Below are positions 1 through 10,871 of a DNA stretch of 64,000 nucleotides, piece after piece (positions within the stretch are counted from its first letter, which is position 1; each line of letters starts with the position of its first letter). The stretch covers positions 21,175 to 85,174 of the forward strand of contig CABXSO010000001.1 in assembly GCA_902514945.1 (NCBI GenBank). The letters run 5' to 3'. Both the position numbers and the translations under genes were made by a program. Origin of the DNA: an uncultured Pelagibacteraceae bacterium (GTDB lineage Bacteria; Pseudomonadota; Alphaproteobacteria; Pelagibacterales; Pelagibacteraceae). The notes under the pieces were generated by a model. It ran no database searches. It was given only the letters and a program-made list of their open reading frames with translations, and had not been told where the DNA came from.

Positions 1-1474
1 CATAATTAATTTCAATTTCACTTGAACCAGAAACACAAGGTCTTCCCATTCCCCTAGCTACAACTGCAGCATGACTAGTCATACCCCCTCTTGAGGTTAA
101 AATTCCTTTTGCAGCATGCATTCCTTGAATATCTTCTGGAGAAGTTTCAACTCTAACTAAAATTGTATCTTGCATCATATCATTTAATCTTTCAGCCTCC
201 TCTGAAGTGAAAACTACTTTTCCACTTACTGCACCAGGAGACGCCGGAAGACCGTTTGCTATAACTTTGATTGAACTTTTCTCATCTAAAGTAGGATGCA
301 AAAGCGTGTCTAAAGAGTTGGGATCAACTCTTAAAATAGCATCATTTTTATTGATTAACTTTTCTCTAACCATATCAACGGCAATTTTTACTGCCGATTT
401 TGATGTTCTTTTTCCAGATCGAGTTTGTAATATCCAAAGTTTATTATTTTCAACAGTGAACTCTACATCTTGCATATCCTTATAATGTTTCTCGAGTTTT
501 TTTAAAATTTTATATAATTCGTGATATACTTTTGGCATCGACTCTTCCATAGATACATCATCAACCTTTGCCTCTTTTCTTGCCTTTTTTGTAATATACT
601 GCGGAGTTCTAGTTCCAGCTACAACATCTTCTCCCTGAGCATTTATCAAATATTCTCCATAAATATCATTTGATCCATCTGAAGGGTTTCTAGTAAAGAC
701 AACTCCTGTTGCACAATCATTACCCATATTTCCAAAAACCATAGATTGAACATTAACAGCTGTTCCCCATTCAGAAGGAATTTGATTCAACTTTCTGTAA
801 ACATTCGCTCTTTTGCTTTCCCAAGATAAAAATACAGCATCTATTGCCCCAAATAATTGATGATAAACATCTTGAGGAAAATCTTTACTGGTTTTTTCTT
901 TAACTACATTCTTAAAATCATTTATTAAACCATCCCAATCCTTTTCATCAAGATCCGTATCAAGCAACACACCTTTTGTTAATTTATAATTTTCTATCAG
1001 TTCTTCAAAATTGTAACTTTCAACACCCATGACTACATTTCCGTACATCTGAATGAATCTTCTATAACTATCTTTCGCAAATCTTCCGTTGGATGTTTTG
1101 TTGGCCAAAGCAATTACTGTTTTATCATTTAGTCCTAAGTTTAGAATTGTATCCATCATACCTGGCATTGAAACTCTTGCTCCAGATCGGACTGATAAAA
1201 GAAGAGGATTTTTTAAATCTCCAAATTTTTTTGATACATCTTTTTCTATTGTTTTAATTTCTTTTTTAATTTGGTTAATTAATTTGGAATTTAATTTTTT
1301 TTTACCCTTATAAAAAATTTCGCAAACTTTTGTTGAGATCGTAAAACCTGGAGGCACAGGTAAACCCATTCTTCCCATTTCAGATAAATTTGCTCCTTTA
1401 CCACCTAAAAAATTTTTTGAATTTTTTATTTTTTTTGAGTCTTTAGACTTAAAATTAAGAATTAACTTATTCAT
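1..1474 (-). CDS. ppdK: Pyruvate phosphate dikinase, partial (N-terminal 491 residues)
   Basis: The reading frame opens at ATG 1474-1472 and runs off the left edge without a stop. It covers about 491 of the roughly 880-890 residues usual for this family. PPDK interconverts pyruvate + ATP + Pi and PEP + AMP + PPi. Visible landmarks are the glycine-rich N-terminal nucleotide-binding segment (FLGGKGANLSEM), the SVRSGARVSMPGMMDT stretch, and near the edge the swivelling phosphohistidine motif GGMTSHAAVVARGMG. The start overlaps the end of glyS by 8 bases, so the two are probably co-transcribed. Family knowledge: SAR11 relies on PPDK where other bacteria use pyruvate kinase. The C-terminal PEP-binding domain lies outside the window. 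Confidence 0.95.
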   Translation of the reverse strand, partial: MNKLILNFKSKDSKKIKNSKNFLGGKGANLSEMGRMGLPVPPGFTISTKVCEIFYKGKKKLNSKLINQIKKEIKTIEKDVSKKFGDLKNPLLLSVRSGARVSMPGMMDTILNLGLNDKTVIALANKTSNGRFAKDSYRRFIQMYGNVVMGVESYNFEELIENYKLTKGVLLDTDLDEKDWDGLINDFKNVVKEKTSKDFPQDVYHQLFGAIDAVFLSWESKRANVYRKLNQIPSEWGTAVNVQSMVFGNMGNDCATGVVFTRNPSDGSNDIYGEYLINAQGEDVVAGTRTPQYITKKARKEAKVDDVSMEESMPKVYHELYKILKKLEKHYKDMQDVEFTVENNKLWILQTRSGKRTSKSAVKIAVDMVREKLINKNDAILRVDPNSLDTLLHPTLDEKSSIKVIANGLPASPGAVSGKVVFTSEEAERLNDMMQDTILVRVETSPEDIQGMHAAKGILTSRGGMTSHAAVVARGMGRPCVSGSSEIEINY

Positions 1475-3539
1475 TATGAGCTTTTAAAAATTGAAAATTT
1501 ATATAATTTTGAAACGTTTTACATAACATATTAATAAGTTCCAAACGGTTTTTTCTTAAAGTTTCGTTGTCCTCATTAACTTTTACATTATCAAAAAATT
1601 CGAAAACTTCTTTTTTAGTTTCAGCTAAAATTAATAATGATTTTTCACAATTTTCATCGCTGGTTATGGTAGAATAATATTTTTTAATATCATTAATTTT
1701 TTTATATAAGTTTTTTTCAAAATCACTTTTAAAAATACCAGGATCAGTTGTATCATTTATTTCAATCTCATTATTTTTCATCTCATGATCTAAAATGTTA
1801 GATGCTCTTTTGTAACTTGAATTAATGTCTATACCAATTTGACTGTTAATTACCTTATTAAGACATTTTGCTTTTTCATAAGATGAAAATAATTTATTTA
1901 ATGAAAATGATGATAAAGTTGCTTCAATTATGTCGTAACGTATTTCTTTTTCTTTAAGATAATATCTAAATCTATCTTTTAAAAAATCATGTAATTCTTT
2001 TTGTAAATCTTTATTATCAAGATTGTATCCTTGGTCATCGTAAAGACGTGAAGAATAATTTAAAAGATCATTTATTTTCAGGTTCTTTTTATTTTCTATA
2101 GTAGTTCTTATTATACCTAGAGCAATTCTTCTTAATGCTAATGGGTCTTTTGAACTGGTGGGTTTCTCATTTATACCAAAAAAGCCTACCAAGGTATCAA
2201 TCTTGTCTGTAATTGATAATGCAACACTGAACAGCTTTTTTGGAACCATTGAGTTGAGACCAATTGGTAAATATTGTTCAGAAATAGCCAAAGAGATATC
2301 TTTATCGAATCCTTGATGTTCAGAAAAATATCCTCCCATAAGTCCTTGGAGTTCAGGAAATTCACCAACAAGACCAGAGGTAAGATCGGTTTTACAAATC
2401 GATGCTGCTAATTCTACTTTTTCCTTACTAATTAATAATTCATCTGAAATTATTGCACCAATTTTTCTCATTCGTTGAACTTTATCAAAATAAGATCCAA
2501 GACCTTTAAAAAAATTCATTGATTTTAATTCTGATACCTTTTTTACTAAATTTTGAGTTTTATCCTTATTCCAAAAGAATTCTGCATCGCTTAATCTTGC
2601 GTCAACCACTCTTTCGTTACCTATTTTAATGAGTCCTTTTTTATCTTTTTTATTTGTTACAATTAAAAATTCATTCGTGATTTCGTTTTTATCATTAAAT
2701 GTTGGAAAATATTTTTGGTGAGACTCCATTGTTAAGGTCAAAATCTCTTTAGGAACCGATAAAAATTTATTATTAAATTTGCACAATAAAACGTTTGGGC
2801 TATCTACTAAATTTACTACCTCATCCATTAATTTTATATTTTCATTAATTTTTAATCTTTTTTTTCTAAGTATTTTTAAAAAAGATTTGTTGATTATTTT
2901 TAGTCTTTTATTTTGATTAATAATAACTCCATTATTTTCAAAAAATTTTTCATATTTACTAAAATTTTCAAAGGATTTTTTTTTATCCTCAAAATCTTTA
3001 TCTAAAAAAGTCAAATTAGAGGAAACTAAATGATGAAATTTAAAACTTACAATTTTTTTATCAAATATTGATAAGATTGATTTTAATGGTCTTCCCCAAT
3101 TTAAATCAAATTCACCCCATTTCATTGATTTTTTCCATTTATAATTACTCAAAATTTTTGGAATGAATTCAGCAAGTAAATCATGTGTCTTTAATGAAGT
3201 TGCTAAAGTTTTGTAAAAATAAAATTCATCCTTTTCAGTTTTTTTTTTAAATAGATCTTTTTTGTTAATTTTATTTGATCTCAAAAATCCTTCCAACGCT
3301 TGTTGGGGAGCGCTAATTTTAGGACCTTTAATATCTTTAGATTTAATTTTAATTTGTTTATCTAGTCCTTCAAAAACTAAAACTAATCTATTTGGAGTTG
3401 AAAAAGAAAAATTTTTTTTTGATTTTATTGATTTTTCCTCAAATAAATTTTTAAAGTCTTCAAAAATTTTTTCTCTCAAATTTTTCTGAAGCGCAGCAGG
3501 AATTTCTTCACTAAATAGCTCTAAAAAAAATTCTGACAT
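1467..3539 (-). CDS. glyS: Glycine--tRNA ligase beta subunit
   Basis: This 690-residue protein is the beta chain of the tetrameric (alpha2beta2) bacterial glycyl-tRNA synthetase, which charges tRNA-Gly. The N-terminus (MSEFFLELFSEEIPAALQ) is the family signature. Other characteristic blocks are MESHQKYFP near residue 270 and SDAEFFWNKD near residue 318, with an HD-like SICKTDLTSGLVGEFPELQG segment further on and an anticodon-binding domain at the C-terminus. The length is normal. The gene begins one base after the glyQ stop and its end overlaps the ppdK start, giving a tight glyQ-glyS-ppdK unit like that of other alphaproteobacteria. Confidence 0.97.
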   Translation of the reverse strand: MSEFFLELFSEEIPAALQKNLREKIFEDFKNLFEEKSIKSKKNFSFSTPNRLVLVFEGLDKQIKIKSKDIKGPKISAPQQALEGFLRSNKINKKDLFKKKTEKDEFYFYKTLATSLKTHDLLAEFIPKILSNYKWKKSMKWGEFDLNWGRPLKSILSIFDKKIVSFKFHHLVSSNLTFLDKDFEDKKKSFENFSKYEKFFENNGVIINQNKRLKIINKSFLKILRKKRLKINENIKLMDEVVNLVDSPNVLLCKFNNKFLSVPKEILTLTMESHQKYFPTFNDKNEITNEFLIVTNKKDKKGLIKIGNERVVDARLSDAEFFWNKDKTQNLVKKVSELKSMNFFKGLGSYFDKVQRMRKIGAIISDELLISKEKVELAASICKTDLTSGLVGEFPELQGLMGGYFSEHQGFDKDISLAISEQYLPIGLNSMVPKKLFSVALSITDKIDTLVGFFGINEKPTSSKDPLALRRIALGIIRTTIENKKNLKINDLLNYSSRLYDDQGYNLDNKDLQKELHDFLKDRFRYYLKEKEIRYDIIEATLSSFSLNKLFSSYEKAKCLNKVINSQIGIDINSSYKRASNILDHEMKNNEIEINDTTDPGIFKSDFEKNLYKKINDIKKYYSTITSDENCEKSLLILAETKKEVFEFFDNVKVNEDNETLRKNRLELINMLCKTFQNYINFQFLKAHNE

Positions 3540-3540
3540 T

Positions 3541-4422
3541 TTATGTTTGCGACTCTACCCAAACTTCAGCAGCTTGTTTTGTGATCTCTCTTATTCGACC
3601 AATATATTCTGCTCTTTGAGCAACACTAATAGCTCCACGAGCATCTAATACGTTAAATATATGACTTGCTTTCAAGCATTGATCGTATGCAGGTAAAGAT
3701 ATGTTTTTTTCAACTAATGATTTTGCCTCACTCTCATGTATATCAAATATCTTAAATAAATTTTCCGTATTAGCATACTCAAAGTTATAAGCTGAGAATT
3801 CTTTTTCTGATTGATGAAAAACTTCTCTGTAATCAATACCTTCATCATTCCAAATTAAATCATAAACGTTTTTTTTCTGTTGGGTAAACATACAAATTCT
3901 TTCAAGACCGTAGGTTATCTCCACTGACACTGGTTTACATTCGAAACCCGCCATTTGTTGAAAATAGGTAAATTGAGATATTTCCATTCCATCACACCAT
4001 ACTTCCCATCCAAGACCTGCAGCTCCTAGAGTTGGACTTTCCCAGTCATCTTCAACAAATCTAATATCATGGTCTTTATGATTGATTCCTATTACCGACA
4101 AACTGTTTAAATAAAGTTTTTTAATATTTAGCGGAGAGGGTTTTATTATAACTTGAAATTGATAATAATGCTGAAGTCTATTTGGATTATCTCCATATCT
4201 TCCATCTGTAGGTCTTCGTGAAGGTTGAACATACGCTGCTTTCCATGGCTTGGGCCCAAGTGATCTTAAAGTAGTTGCTGGGTGAAATGTTCCAGCTCCA
4301 ACCTCCATGTCATAAGGTTGTAAAATTACACATCCATTTTTACTCCAAAATTTTTGTAGATTAATAATTGTATCTTGGAAAGTTTGAAATTTAGGTTTTT
4401 TTTTATTTTTTTTAGAGGCCAT
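3541..4422 (-). CDS. glyQ: Glycine--tRNA ligase alpha subunit
   Basis: This 293-residue catalytic alpha chain of glycyl-tRNA synthetase carries class II motifs. [13 protein letters not shown] is followed by [19 protein letters not shown], the classic start of GlyQ, then [44 protein letters not shown] (motif 2 region), and YGLERI near the C-terminus (motif 3). The start [10 protein letters not shown] lies 11 bases inside the upstream peptidase gene, so translational coupling is likely. The lysine-rich extreme N-terminus is typical of this genome. Confidence 0.97.
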   Translation of the reverse strand: MASKKNKKKPKFQTFQDTIINLQKFWSKNGCVILQPYDMEVGAGTFHPATTLRSLGPKPWKAAYVQPSRRPTDGRYGDNPNRLQHYYQFQVIIKPSPLNIKKLYLNSLSVIGINHKDHDIRFVEDDWESPTLGAAGLGWEVWCDGMEISQFTYFQQMAGFECKPVSVEITYGLERICMFTQQKKNVYDLIWNDEGIDYREVFHQSEKEFSAYNFEYANTENLFKIFDIHESEAKSLVEKNISLPAYDQCLKASHIFNVLDARGAISVAQRAEYIGRIREITKQAAEVWVESQT

Positions 4423-5218
4423 ATTTTTGCCAAACCGATTTTTCCTCTAATATATTTGATAATTGATCGACATGGGTATTTGAAGATGATAATTTTTTAC
4501 TAAGCCAACTTTTTGATTTTTCAAATTTTTTAATGACAACATCTTCTCCAAATTTTTCTTTTAATACCTGATCTGCATTTCCTATCTCATCTATCAAACC
4601 AAGATCTTTGGCTTTTCTGCCGGACCAAAATTCACCTGAAAATAACTCTACCTCAGATTTTTTAAGTTTTGATGACCTGCTTTTTTCGACAACCTCTATG
4701 AAATCTTTATGTAAATCTAATTGAATATTTTTTAATCTTTCGATGTCTTCTTTTTTTTCATCAAGAAATGGGTCTAATGTACTTTTATTTTTCCCTGCAG
4801 TGTGCACTCTTCTCTCAACACCTATCTTTTTTATCAATTCTGTAAAGCCGAAAGAAGAGTAGATAACACCTATCGAGCCTATAATTGAACTTGAGTTTGC
4901 ATAAATTTCATCTCCAGCACACGCTATTAGATATCCGCCTGAGGCTGCTACATCTTCTGCAAAAACTATTACTTTTTTTTTATTTTTTTTTGCCTGTTGT
5001 CTAATTAAACTATAAATTAAATGTGATTGGACGGGAGATCCTCCTGGAGAATTTATTGTAATAGCGACACACGGTGCTTTTTTAACTGAAAAAGCTTTTG
5101 AAATAATCTCCTCTTGACCAGAAAAATCTATACCCTGTTTAAATTTACCTACATTTCCAATTACGCCATTTAGCTTTACATGTGGAATAATTTTTTTTTT
5201 TTTAAAAAAAGAGAGCAT
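4412..5218 (-). CDS. S49 family signal peptide peptidase (SppA/SohB-like), no membrane anchor
   Basis: This 268-residue serine-lysine peptidase belongs to the S49 family, which degrades signal peptides and membrane-derived fragments. INSPGGSP lies at about residues 55-62. The nucleophile is expected at Ser93 in [10 protein letters not shown], and the general-base lysine at Lys145 in GKNKSTL; the spacing of 52 residues matches single-domain SppA. No hydrophobic N-terminal segment is present (it begins [15 protein letters not shown]), so the protein would be soluble or peripheral, unlike typical anchored SppA/SohB. It is the first gene of the unit running into glyQ, glyS and ppdK. The family is certain; the substrate is inferred. 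Confidence 0.9.
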   Translation of the reverse strand: MLSFFKKKKIIPHVKLNGVIGNVGKFKQGIDFSGQEEIISKAFSVKKAPCVAITINSPGGSPVQSHLIYSLIRQQAKKNKKKVIVFAEDVAASGGYLIACAGDEIYANSSSIIGSIGVIYSSFGFTELIKKIGVERRVHTAGKNKSTLDPFLDEKKEDIERLKNIQLDLHKDFIEVVEKSRSSKLKKSEVELFSGEFWSGRKAKDLGLIDEIGNADQVLKEKFGEDVVIKKFEKSKSWLSKKLSSSNTHVDQLSNILEEKSVWQKYGL

Positions 5219-5286
5219 TTTAAATATTTATAGAATTTTTTAGTGAATATAAAGACACCTTATAATTGAAGATACAGGTGCGTCAA

Positions 5287-5314
5287 TTGATAAGTATAAA
5301 AAGTAACCTATTAT
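5287..5314 (+). promoter_or_regulatory. Putative sigma-70 promoter for the polyprenyl diphosphate synthase gene
   Basis: In the 113-base divergent gap between the peptidase and ispB genes, TTGATA (5287-5292) and TATTAT (5309-5314) are separated by 16 bases. They lie about 18 bases upstream of the ispB start. An overlapping TATACT at 5312-5317 is an alternative -10 with a 19-base spacer. The call rests on sequence pattern only, in very A/T-rich DNA. Confidence 0.4.
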
Positions 5315-5331
5315 ACTAATTTGCTCGATAA

Positions 5332-6345
5332 ATGGGAAGTGTCATACAACTAAAAAACAAAATTAATAATTCATATTTTCAACTTAAAAACTCAGTCGAA
5401 GATAGATTGATGTTAGTTGAAGAAAAAATAAAGTCAAAATTGGAGAGCAATGTAGACTTAGTTCAAAAAATGTCAAACTATCACCTTAATACAGGTGGTA
5501 AAAGATTAAGAGCTTTATTAACTCTAGGATCAGCAAAGTTATGCAATTATACAAAAGGAACTAGAGATATAAATTTAGCTGCTTGCGTAGAACTTATTCA
5601 CTCAGCAACTTTAATGCATGATGATGTGATAGATAATGGTTCTATTAGAAGAGGAAAAAAAACTTTGAATAAAATATGGGATAATCATTCATCTGTTTTG
5701 TTAGGAGATTATTTACTAAGTAGATGTTTTGAAATGATGGTGGAGGATGGGAATATTGAAGTATTAAAATTATTGTCATCGACCTCCTCTAAGATTGCTC
5801 AAGGTGAAGTTCTTCAATTGCAACATCAGGGTGAGGTTGACATGCTGGAAGAAACTTACTTAAAAATTATCTCTGCTAAAACCGCAGAGCTTTTTGCGGC
5901 GGCTACAAAAGTAGGTGCTATTTTATCAAACGTGGAAACAAAAGAAAAAGAAGCATTAGAATTTTATGGAAGGAATTTGGGCTTAACATTCCAAATAGCT
6001 GATGATACTTTGGATTATAAATCTGAGTCAAAGTTTTTTGGAAAAAAAATTGGTAAAGATTTTTACGAAGGAAAGACTACCTTGCCAATTATTTTGTTAT
6101 TTCAAAAAGCAAATTTAAAGGAAAAAAAAATACTTAAAAATATTTTTTCAAAAAACAAAAGAGATGAAAACGATTTAAACCGTACATTATCTTTAATTAA
6201 AAAATATGAGATAATTAGAAAGTGTTATCAAAAAGCAAACCACTATATTAATTTAGCATCAAGCTCATTATCAATATTTAAAGATTGTGATGAAAAAAAC
6301 ATTCTTGAAAATTTAACTTCATTTAGTTTGTCAAGGGATTTTTAG
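5332..6345 (+). CDS. ispB: Long-chain polyprenyl diphosphate synthase (octaprenyl/decaprenyl type)
   Basis: This 337-residue trans-isoprenyl diphosphate synthase makes the ubiquinone side chain from short-chain allylic diphosphate and IPP. The first aspartate-rich motif is DDVID at residues 97-101, followed by RRGKKT; the second is DDTLD at 224-228. TGGKRLRALL near residue 54 binds IPP. The two-residue spacing in the first motif (DDxxD) and the length favour a long-chain product, in contrast to the FPP-type enzyme at 9999-10871. Its stop codon overlaps the 3' end of the convergent pdxH gene by 4 bases, leaving no room for a terminator between them. Chain length cannot be read from the sequence. 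Confidence 0.93.
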   Translation: MGSVIQLKNKINNSYFQLKNSVEDRLMLVEEKIKSKLESNVDLVQKMSNYHLNTGGKRLRALLTLGSAKLCNYTKGTRDINLAACVELIHSATLMHDDVIDNGSIRRGKKTLNKIWDNHSSVLLGDYLLSRCFEMMVEDGNIEVLKLLSSTSSKIAQGEVLQLQHQGEVDMLEETYLKIISAKTAELFAAATKVGAILSNVETKEKEALEFYGRNLGLTFQIADDTLDYKSESKFFGKKIGKDFYEGKTTLPIILLFQKANLKEKKILKNIFSKNKRDENDLNRTLSLIKKYEIIRKCYQKANHYINLASSSLSIFKDCDEKNILENLTSFSLSRDF

Positions 6346-6968
6346 GGACTTAGAAGGCTTTTTATCCAATTACCATTTTTTTCTAAAGAATATTTTAATC
6401 TCTCGTGAATTCTATTATCACCATCTAACCAGAATTCAATTGTTGAAGGTTTTAAATTCCATCCAGACCAGTGACTTGGTCTAGGAACATTTTTTTTATC
6501 TTTATATTTTTTTCTATAATCCTCTAATGAATTTAAAAGGTCATCTCTACTTTGAAGAACACTGCTTTGTTTTGAGGCCCAAGCACCTATTCTACTGTCG
6601 TATTCTCTTGAGGCATAGTACTCATCAGCTGTTTCATCGTCTACTTGCTGTAATGTTCCAACTATTCTTATTTGTCTTAGTAGACTTTTCCAATGAAAGC
6701 ACATTGTAGCATTTGGATTTTCTTTAATTTCATTTCCTTTTTGACTATTCAAATTTGTATAAAAAACAAATCCTTTTTCATTGTGACCTTTGAGAAGAAC
6801 CATCCTAACTGAAGGAATACCCTCTTTATTTGCGGTGCCAAGCGCTAAAGCATTTGGGTCGTTAATTTCTTTTTTTTTAGCCTCTTCAAACCATTTTTGA
6901 AATAATTCAAACGGGTTATCTAGATCTAAAAAGCATTTATTAAGCCCTAGTGAGTTTTTTTGATTCAT
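6342..6968 (-). CDS. pdxH: Pyridoxamine/pyridoxine 5'-phosphate oxidase
   Basis: This 208-residue FMN enzyme forms the coenzyme pyridoxal 5'-phosphate. The family blocks are ALGTANKEGIPSVRMVLLKG (FMN and substrate binding), GFVFYTNLNSQKG, FHWKSLLRQIRIVG, ESRDDLL-like residues around 140, and the C-terminal PSTIEFWLDGDNRIHERLKY followed by a short tail. The length is slightly below the usual 210-220. It is divergent from aroC across only 33 bases, so the two promoters must overlap. PLP is needed by the class V aminotransferase of the phosphonate cassette. Confidence 0.96.
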   Translation of the reverse strand: MNQKNSLGLNKCFLDLDNPFELFQKWFEEAKKKEINDPNALALGTANKEGIPSVRMVLLKGHNEKGFVFYTNLNSQKGNEIKENPNATMCFHWKSLLRQIRIVGTLQQVDDETADEYYASREYDSRIGAWASKQSSVLQSRDDLLNSLEDYRKKYKDKKNVPRPSHWSGWNLKPSTIEFWLDGDNRIHERLKYSLEKNGNWIKSLLSP

Positions 6969-7001
6969 AATTTAAACAAAATAATCTATACAATATAAAT
7001 A

Positions 7002-8084
7002 ATGTCATTTAATACTTTTGGAAAGACTTTTCGTTTCACAACTTGGGGAGAGTCCCATGGTCCAGCTATTGGCTGTATTATTGATGGGTGTCCACCATTA
7101 ATACCACTGAAGGAGGTGGATATTCAAAAAGAATTGAATAAACGAAAACCTGGACAATCTAAATTCACTACTCAAAGGAAGGAAAGTGACAAGGTTCAAA
7201 TTCTTTCAGGAGTTTTTGAGGGTAAAACGACAGGAACCCCGATATCTTTAATAATTTACAATGAAGATATGCGTTCAAAGGATTACAATGATATTAAAGA
7301 TAAATTTAGACCAGGACATGCAGATTTCACATATTTTAAGAAATATGGAATAAGAGACTACAGAGGTGGTGGTAGATCATCAGCTAGAGAAACAGCTGCA
7401 AGGGTTGCAGCGGGTGCTGTGGCAAAAAAAGTTTTAGAAAAAAAATTAGGAAAAAAATTCAAAATCTATGGAGCTGTAACCCAGCTTGGAATACTAGGAT
7501 GTGATACAAATAAATGGGATGATAAAATAATTTCTAAAAACCCATTCTTTTGCCCAGATAAATCAATGTTAAAAATTTGGGAAAAATACTTATTAAGCAT
7601 TAGAAAAGCTGGCTCGTCATGTGGGGCAATAATCGAAGTAAGAGCAAATGGTATTCCTGCTGGATTGGGTGCACCTATATACTCAAAATTAGATTCTGAC
7701 ATAGCTTCGGCTATGATGAGTATAAATGCTGTAAAAGGAGTTAATATTGGTTCAGGTATGAACTCAGCACAATTATCAGGTGAGGAAAATTCTGATGAAA
7801 TCTCTCAAAATAGAAAAAAAACAAAATTTAAATCTAATAACGCTGGAGGTATTTTAGGCGGTATTTCTTCAGGTCAAGAAATAATTGTTTCTTTTGCCGT
7901 AAAGCCAACTTCATCAATTTTAAAAAGTAGAAAAACAATTAATAAATTTGGAAAAAATACAAGTATATCAGTAAAAGGTAGACATGATCCATGTGTTGGT
8001 ATTAGAGCTGTACCAGTAGGTGAGGCAATGCTATCATGTGTTATATTAGATCATTATCTTCTTGATAAAGCTCAGTGTGGTTAG
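7002..8084 (+). CDS. aroC: Chorismate synthase
   Basis: This 360-residue enzyme catalyses the last shikimate step, anti-elimination of phosphate from EPSP to give chorismate, using reduced FMN. It shows all three family signatures: [16 protein letters not shown] near the N-terminus, [14 protein letters not shown] with [18 protein letters not shown] at about 105-140, and [17 protein letters not shown] near the C-terminus. Length and domains are complete. It ends 4 bases from the convergent dxs stop, so neither gene has its own terminator here. Confidence 0.98.
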   Translation: MSFNTFGKTFRFTTWGESHGPAIGCIIDGCPPLIPLKEVDIQKELNKRKPGQSKFTTQRKESDKVQILSGVFEGKTTGTPISLIIYNEDMRSKDYNDIKDKFRPGHADFTYFKKYGIRDYRGGGRSSARETAARVAAGAVAKKVLEKKLGKKFKIYGAVTQLGILGCDTNKWDDKIISKNPFFCPDKSMLKIWEKYLLSIRKAGSSCGAIIEVRANGIPAGLGAPIYSKLDSDIASAMMSINAVKGVNIGSGMNSAQLSGEENSDEISQNRKKTKFKSNNAGGILGGISSGQEIIVSFAVKPTSSILKSRKTINKFGKNTSISVKGRHDPCVGIRAVPVGEAMLSCVILDHYLLDKAQCG

Positions 8085-8088
8085 TTCT

Positions 8089-10002
8089 TTAATTTTGTTT
8101 TTTTAAAACTATATTGGAATTTAGTAAATCTAGAACTTTTTCCTCAATTGAGATGGAGTCGAGATTTGCAATTTTGTACATTTTATCTGGAGTATCTTGA
8201 TCAATAAAAATATCTGGTAATGTCAATGATCTAAATTTTAAATTAGAGTCTATTAAACCTTTATTTGTTAAAAAATTAATTACATGAGAGCCAAAACCAC
8301 CGATAGAACCCTCCTCAATAGTCATTATCGCCTCATGAGTGGTAGCTAATTGCCAAATTAAATTTTCATCTAATGGTTTTGCAAATCTGGCATCGACAAC
8401 TGTAATCGATACGCCTTTTTTTGATAAATTTTCTGCAGCTTTTAAAGTATCATTTAATCTTGCTCCAAAATTTAATATTGCTAATTTTTTCCCTTCTATG
8501 ATAATTCTTGATTTTCCTATCTCAATTTTTTCGTTTATCGTTGGCAGAATAGAACCTAATCCAGTTCCTCTTGGATATCTGAATGCACACGGTCTATCAT
8601 TAATCTCGGTTGAGGTATTTATCATTCTCACAAGCTCAGCTTCATCACTAGCTGCCATGACAATAAAGTTTGGTAAAGTTGACAAATAAGTTGTATCAAA
8701 ACTCCCAGCATGTGTTGGTCCATCAGCTCCTACAAGTCCTGCTCTATCAATTGCAAATCTGACAGGTAAACTTTGGATTGCTACGTCGTGAACCACTTGA
8801 TCATAAGCTCTTTGAAGAAAAGTGGAATAAATGGCAGCATATGGTTTAAAGTTTTCTGTAGCTAAACCTGCAGCAAATGTAACAGCATGCTGTTCTGCAA
8901 TCCCAACATCAAAAGTCCTATCTGGAAATTCTTTACGGAAAATATTGAGGCCAGTCCCGTCAGGCATGGCAGCTGTAATAGCCACAATTTTACTATCCTT
9001 CTTTGCGTGTTGTATTAAAGTATTTGCAAAAACTTTTGTATATGAAGGTAATTTGCTTGAACTTTTTGATTGTTCTCCAGTTTTAACATTAAACTTTGAT
9101 ACTCCATGATAATTATCGTTAGCTTCTTCTGCAAAGGAATAGCCTTTTCCTTTTTTTGATTTAGTATGAATTAAAATTGGTCCTTCATGCTTTGAATCTC
9201 TAGCATTTCTTAAAATAGGAATTAGTGAATTTAAATCATGGCCATCTATTGGACCAATATAGTAAAATCCAAGTGAACTAAACAAAGTTCCACCTGTTAC
9301 AGCTGATCTAATCAAATCTTCTGCTTTGCCTGCCTTTGCACTAAATCTTTTTGAAAAGGCTGACATAATTAATTTTATTGTCTCTCTTAAACTAAAATAA
9401 ATCTTTCCTGAAAAGATTTTTGCTAAATAAGTACTCATTGCTCCTACAGGTCGAGCAATTGACATATCATTATCATTTAAAATTACGATCATTTTAGTTT
9501 TGGAGGCGCCAGCATTATTCATAGCTTCATAAGCCATTCCCGCACTGATAGCTCCATCACCAATAACTGCAATTACATTATCTGACTTATTAGATAGTTT
9601 ATTTGCCTCTGCTATACCCAACGCTGATGAAATTGATGTTGAACTATGTGCTGCACCAAAAGGATCATATTCACTCTCTGATCTTTTTGTAAAACCAGAA
9701 AGACCATTACCTTGCCTTAATGTTCTTATCTTGTCTTTTCTACCAGTTAAAATTTTATGCGGATAACATTGATGACCAACATCCCAAATTAATTTATCGT
9801 TAGGTGTATTAAATATATAATGTAATGCGACAGTCAATTCTACTACTCCAAGACTCGCTCCTAAATGTCCACCTGTCACAGAAACGGCATCAATCATTTC
9901 CTCTCTTAATTCATCAGCTACTTTTTGCAATTTTGACTCAGGTATTTTTTTTAAATCTGAAGGAAAATTAATCTCATCTAGTAATTCATATTTCTTTTTC
10001 AT
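8089..10002 (-). CDS. dxs: 1-deoxy-D-xylulose-5-phosphate synthase
   Basis: This 637-residue thiamine-diphosphate enzyme condenses pyruvate and glyceraldehyde 3-phosphate, the entry step of the MEP isoprenoid pathway. It has [14 protein letters not shown] near residue 75, the ThDP/Mg motif [18 protein letters not shown] at about 148-165, then the Pyr domain with [16 protein letters not shown] near residue 360 (catalytic Glu) and a transketolase C-domain. The 3' end of ispA overlaps the dxs start by 4 bases; transcription order is xseB-ispA-dxs. ThDP dependence links it to the thiD and thiE genes in this window. Confidence 0.98.
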   Translation of the reverse strand: MKKKYELLDEINFPSDLKKIPESKLQKVADELREEMIDAVSVTGGHLGASLGVVELTVALHYIFNTPNDKLIWDVGHQCYPHKILTGRKDKIRTLRQGNGLSGFTKRSESEYDPFGAAHSSTSISSALGIAEANKLSNKSDNVIAVIGDGAISAGMAYEAMNNAGASKTKMIVILNDNDMSIARPVGAMSTYLAKIFSGKIYFSLRETIKLIMSAFSKRFSAKAGKAEDLIRSAVTGGTLFSSLGFYYIGPIDGHDLNSLIPILRNARDSKHEGPILIHTKSKKGKGYSFAEEANDNYHGVSKFNVKTGEQSKSSSKLPSYTKVFANTLIQHAKKDSKIVAITAAMPDGTGLNIFRKEFPDRTFDVGIAEQHAVTFAAGLATENFKPYAAIYSTFLQRAYDQVVHDVAIQSLPVRFAIDRAGLVGADGPTHAGSFDTTYLSTLPNFIVMAASDEAELVRMINTSTEINDRPCAFRYPRGTGLGSILPTINEKIEIGKSRIIIEGKKLAILNFGARLNDTLKAAENLSKKGVSITVVDARFAKPLDENLIWQLATTHEAIMTIEEGSIGGFGSHVINFLTNKGLIDSNLKFRSLTLPDIFIDQDTPDKMYKIANLDSISIEEKVLDLLNSNIVLKKQN

Positions 10003-10871
10003 TTATTTCTACTCAAAATATAATTTAATGTTTCGAACAAATTTTTGGTTCTTGGTCCATATTTAATTAGTTTTTCATTTATTTTTAAAATCAAATTGTT
10101 AGCATATTTAATAGTATTTTTGTATCCCAGTAAACTAATAAGAGTTGCCTTTCCCTTTTTTTTATCCTTACCAGTTTTTTTCCCTGCCACATAAAGAGTT
10201 CCTTTATAATCAATAAGATCATCAGCAACTTGAAATAACAACCCTATATCAGCACCAATATTTTCAAATTTTTTAATATCTTTTTTATTTTTTTTCTTAA
10301 TTATTAATGGTGCTACACAACAAAAACTAAAAAGTTTCCCAGTTTTTTTAATTTCCATCTCTTCAATCTTTTTTTTGGAAATTTTTTTACGTTCATAACT
10401 TAAATCTAAATATTGTCCCCCTGCTATTCCAAGGTGACCTGAACTTTCAGAGATTCTATTAATTAAAGTAGTTTTAATTTTTTCATTAATTTTTAAATCT
10501 TTATGACTTAAGATTTCAAAAGCCATTGTTAAAAGTGAATTTCCAGCTAAAACTGCTGTAGCTTCTCCAAATTTAATATGTGCTGATGGTTTGCCTCTTC
10601 TTATAGAATCATCATCCATGCAAGGTAAATCATCATGTATTAAAGAATACGCATGAATACATTCAACCGCAGCCCCGATAATGATAAGTGTTCTATAGTT
10701 TAATTTGAATAAAAACCCAATATCAATTAAAATTTTTGATCTTATTTTTTTTCCACCAGAAAATAAACCATATTTCATTGCAACAATCAAATCTGATTTT
10801 TTTTGTTTAGAAATAAACTTTCTTAAAAAAAAATTTGTATCTTTAGCAATTTTACTTAGTTTTTTTTGCAT
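9999..10871 (-). CDS. ispA: Short-chain (farnesyl/geranyl type) diphosphate synthase
   Basis: This 290-residue isoprenyl diphosphate synthase has the bacterial FPP-synthase form of the first aspartate motif, DDLPCMD at residues 80-86 (two-residue insertion), followed by RRGKPSAH, and the second motif [10 protein letters not shown]. It would supply C15 precursor to the long-chain synthase and to undecaprenyl phosphate synthesis. The start overlaps the end of xseB by 20 bases and the stop overlaps dxs by 4. The order xseB-ispA-dxs is conserved in many proteobacteria. Product length is inferred from the motif. Confidence 0.95.
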   Translation of the reverse strand: MQKKLSKIAKDTNFFLRKFISKQKKSDLIVAMKYGLFSGGKKIRSKILIDIGFLFKLNYRTLIIIGAAVECIHAYSLIHDDLPCMDDDSIRRGKPSAHIKFGEATAVLAGNSLLTMAFEILSHKDLKINEKIKTTLINRISESSGHLGIAGGQYLDLSYERKKISKKKIEEMEIKKTGKLFSFCCVAPLIIKKKNKKDIKKFENIGADIGLLFQVADDLIDYKGTLYVAGKKTGKDKKKGKATLISLLGYKNTIKYANNLILKINEKLIKYGPRTKNLFETLNYILSRNK

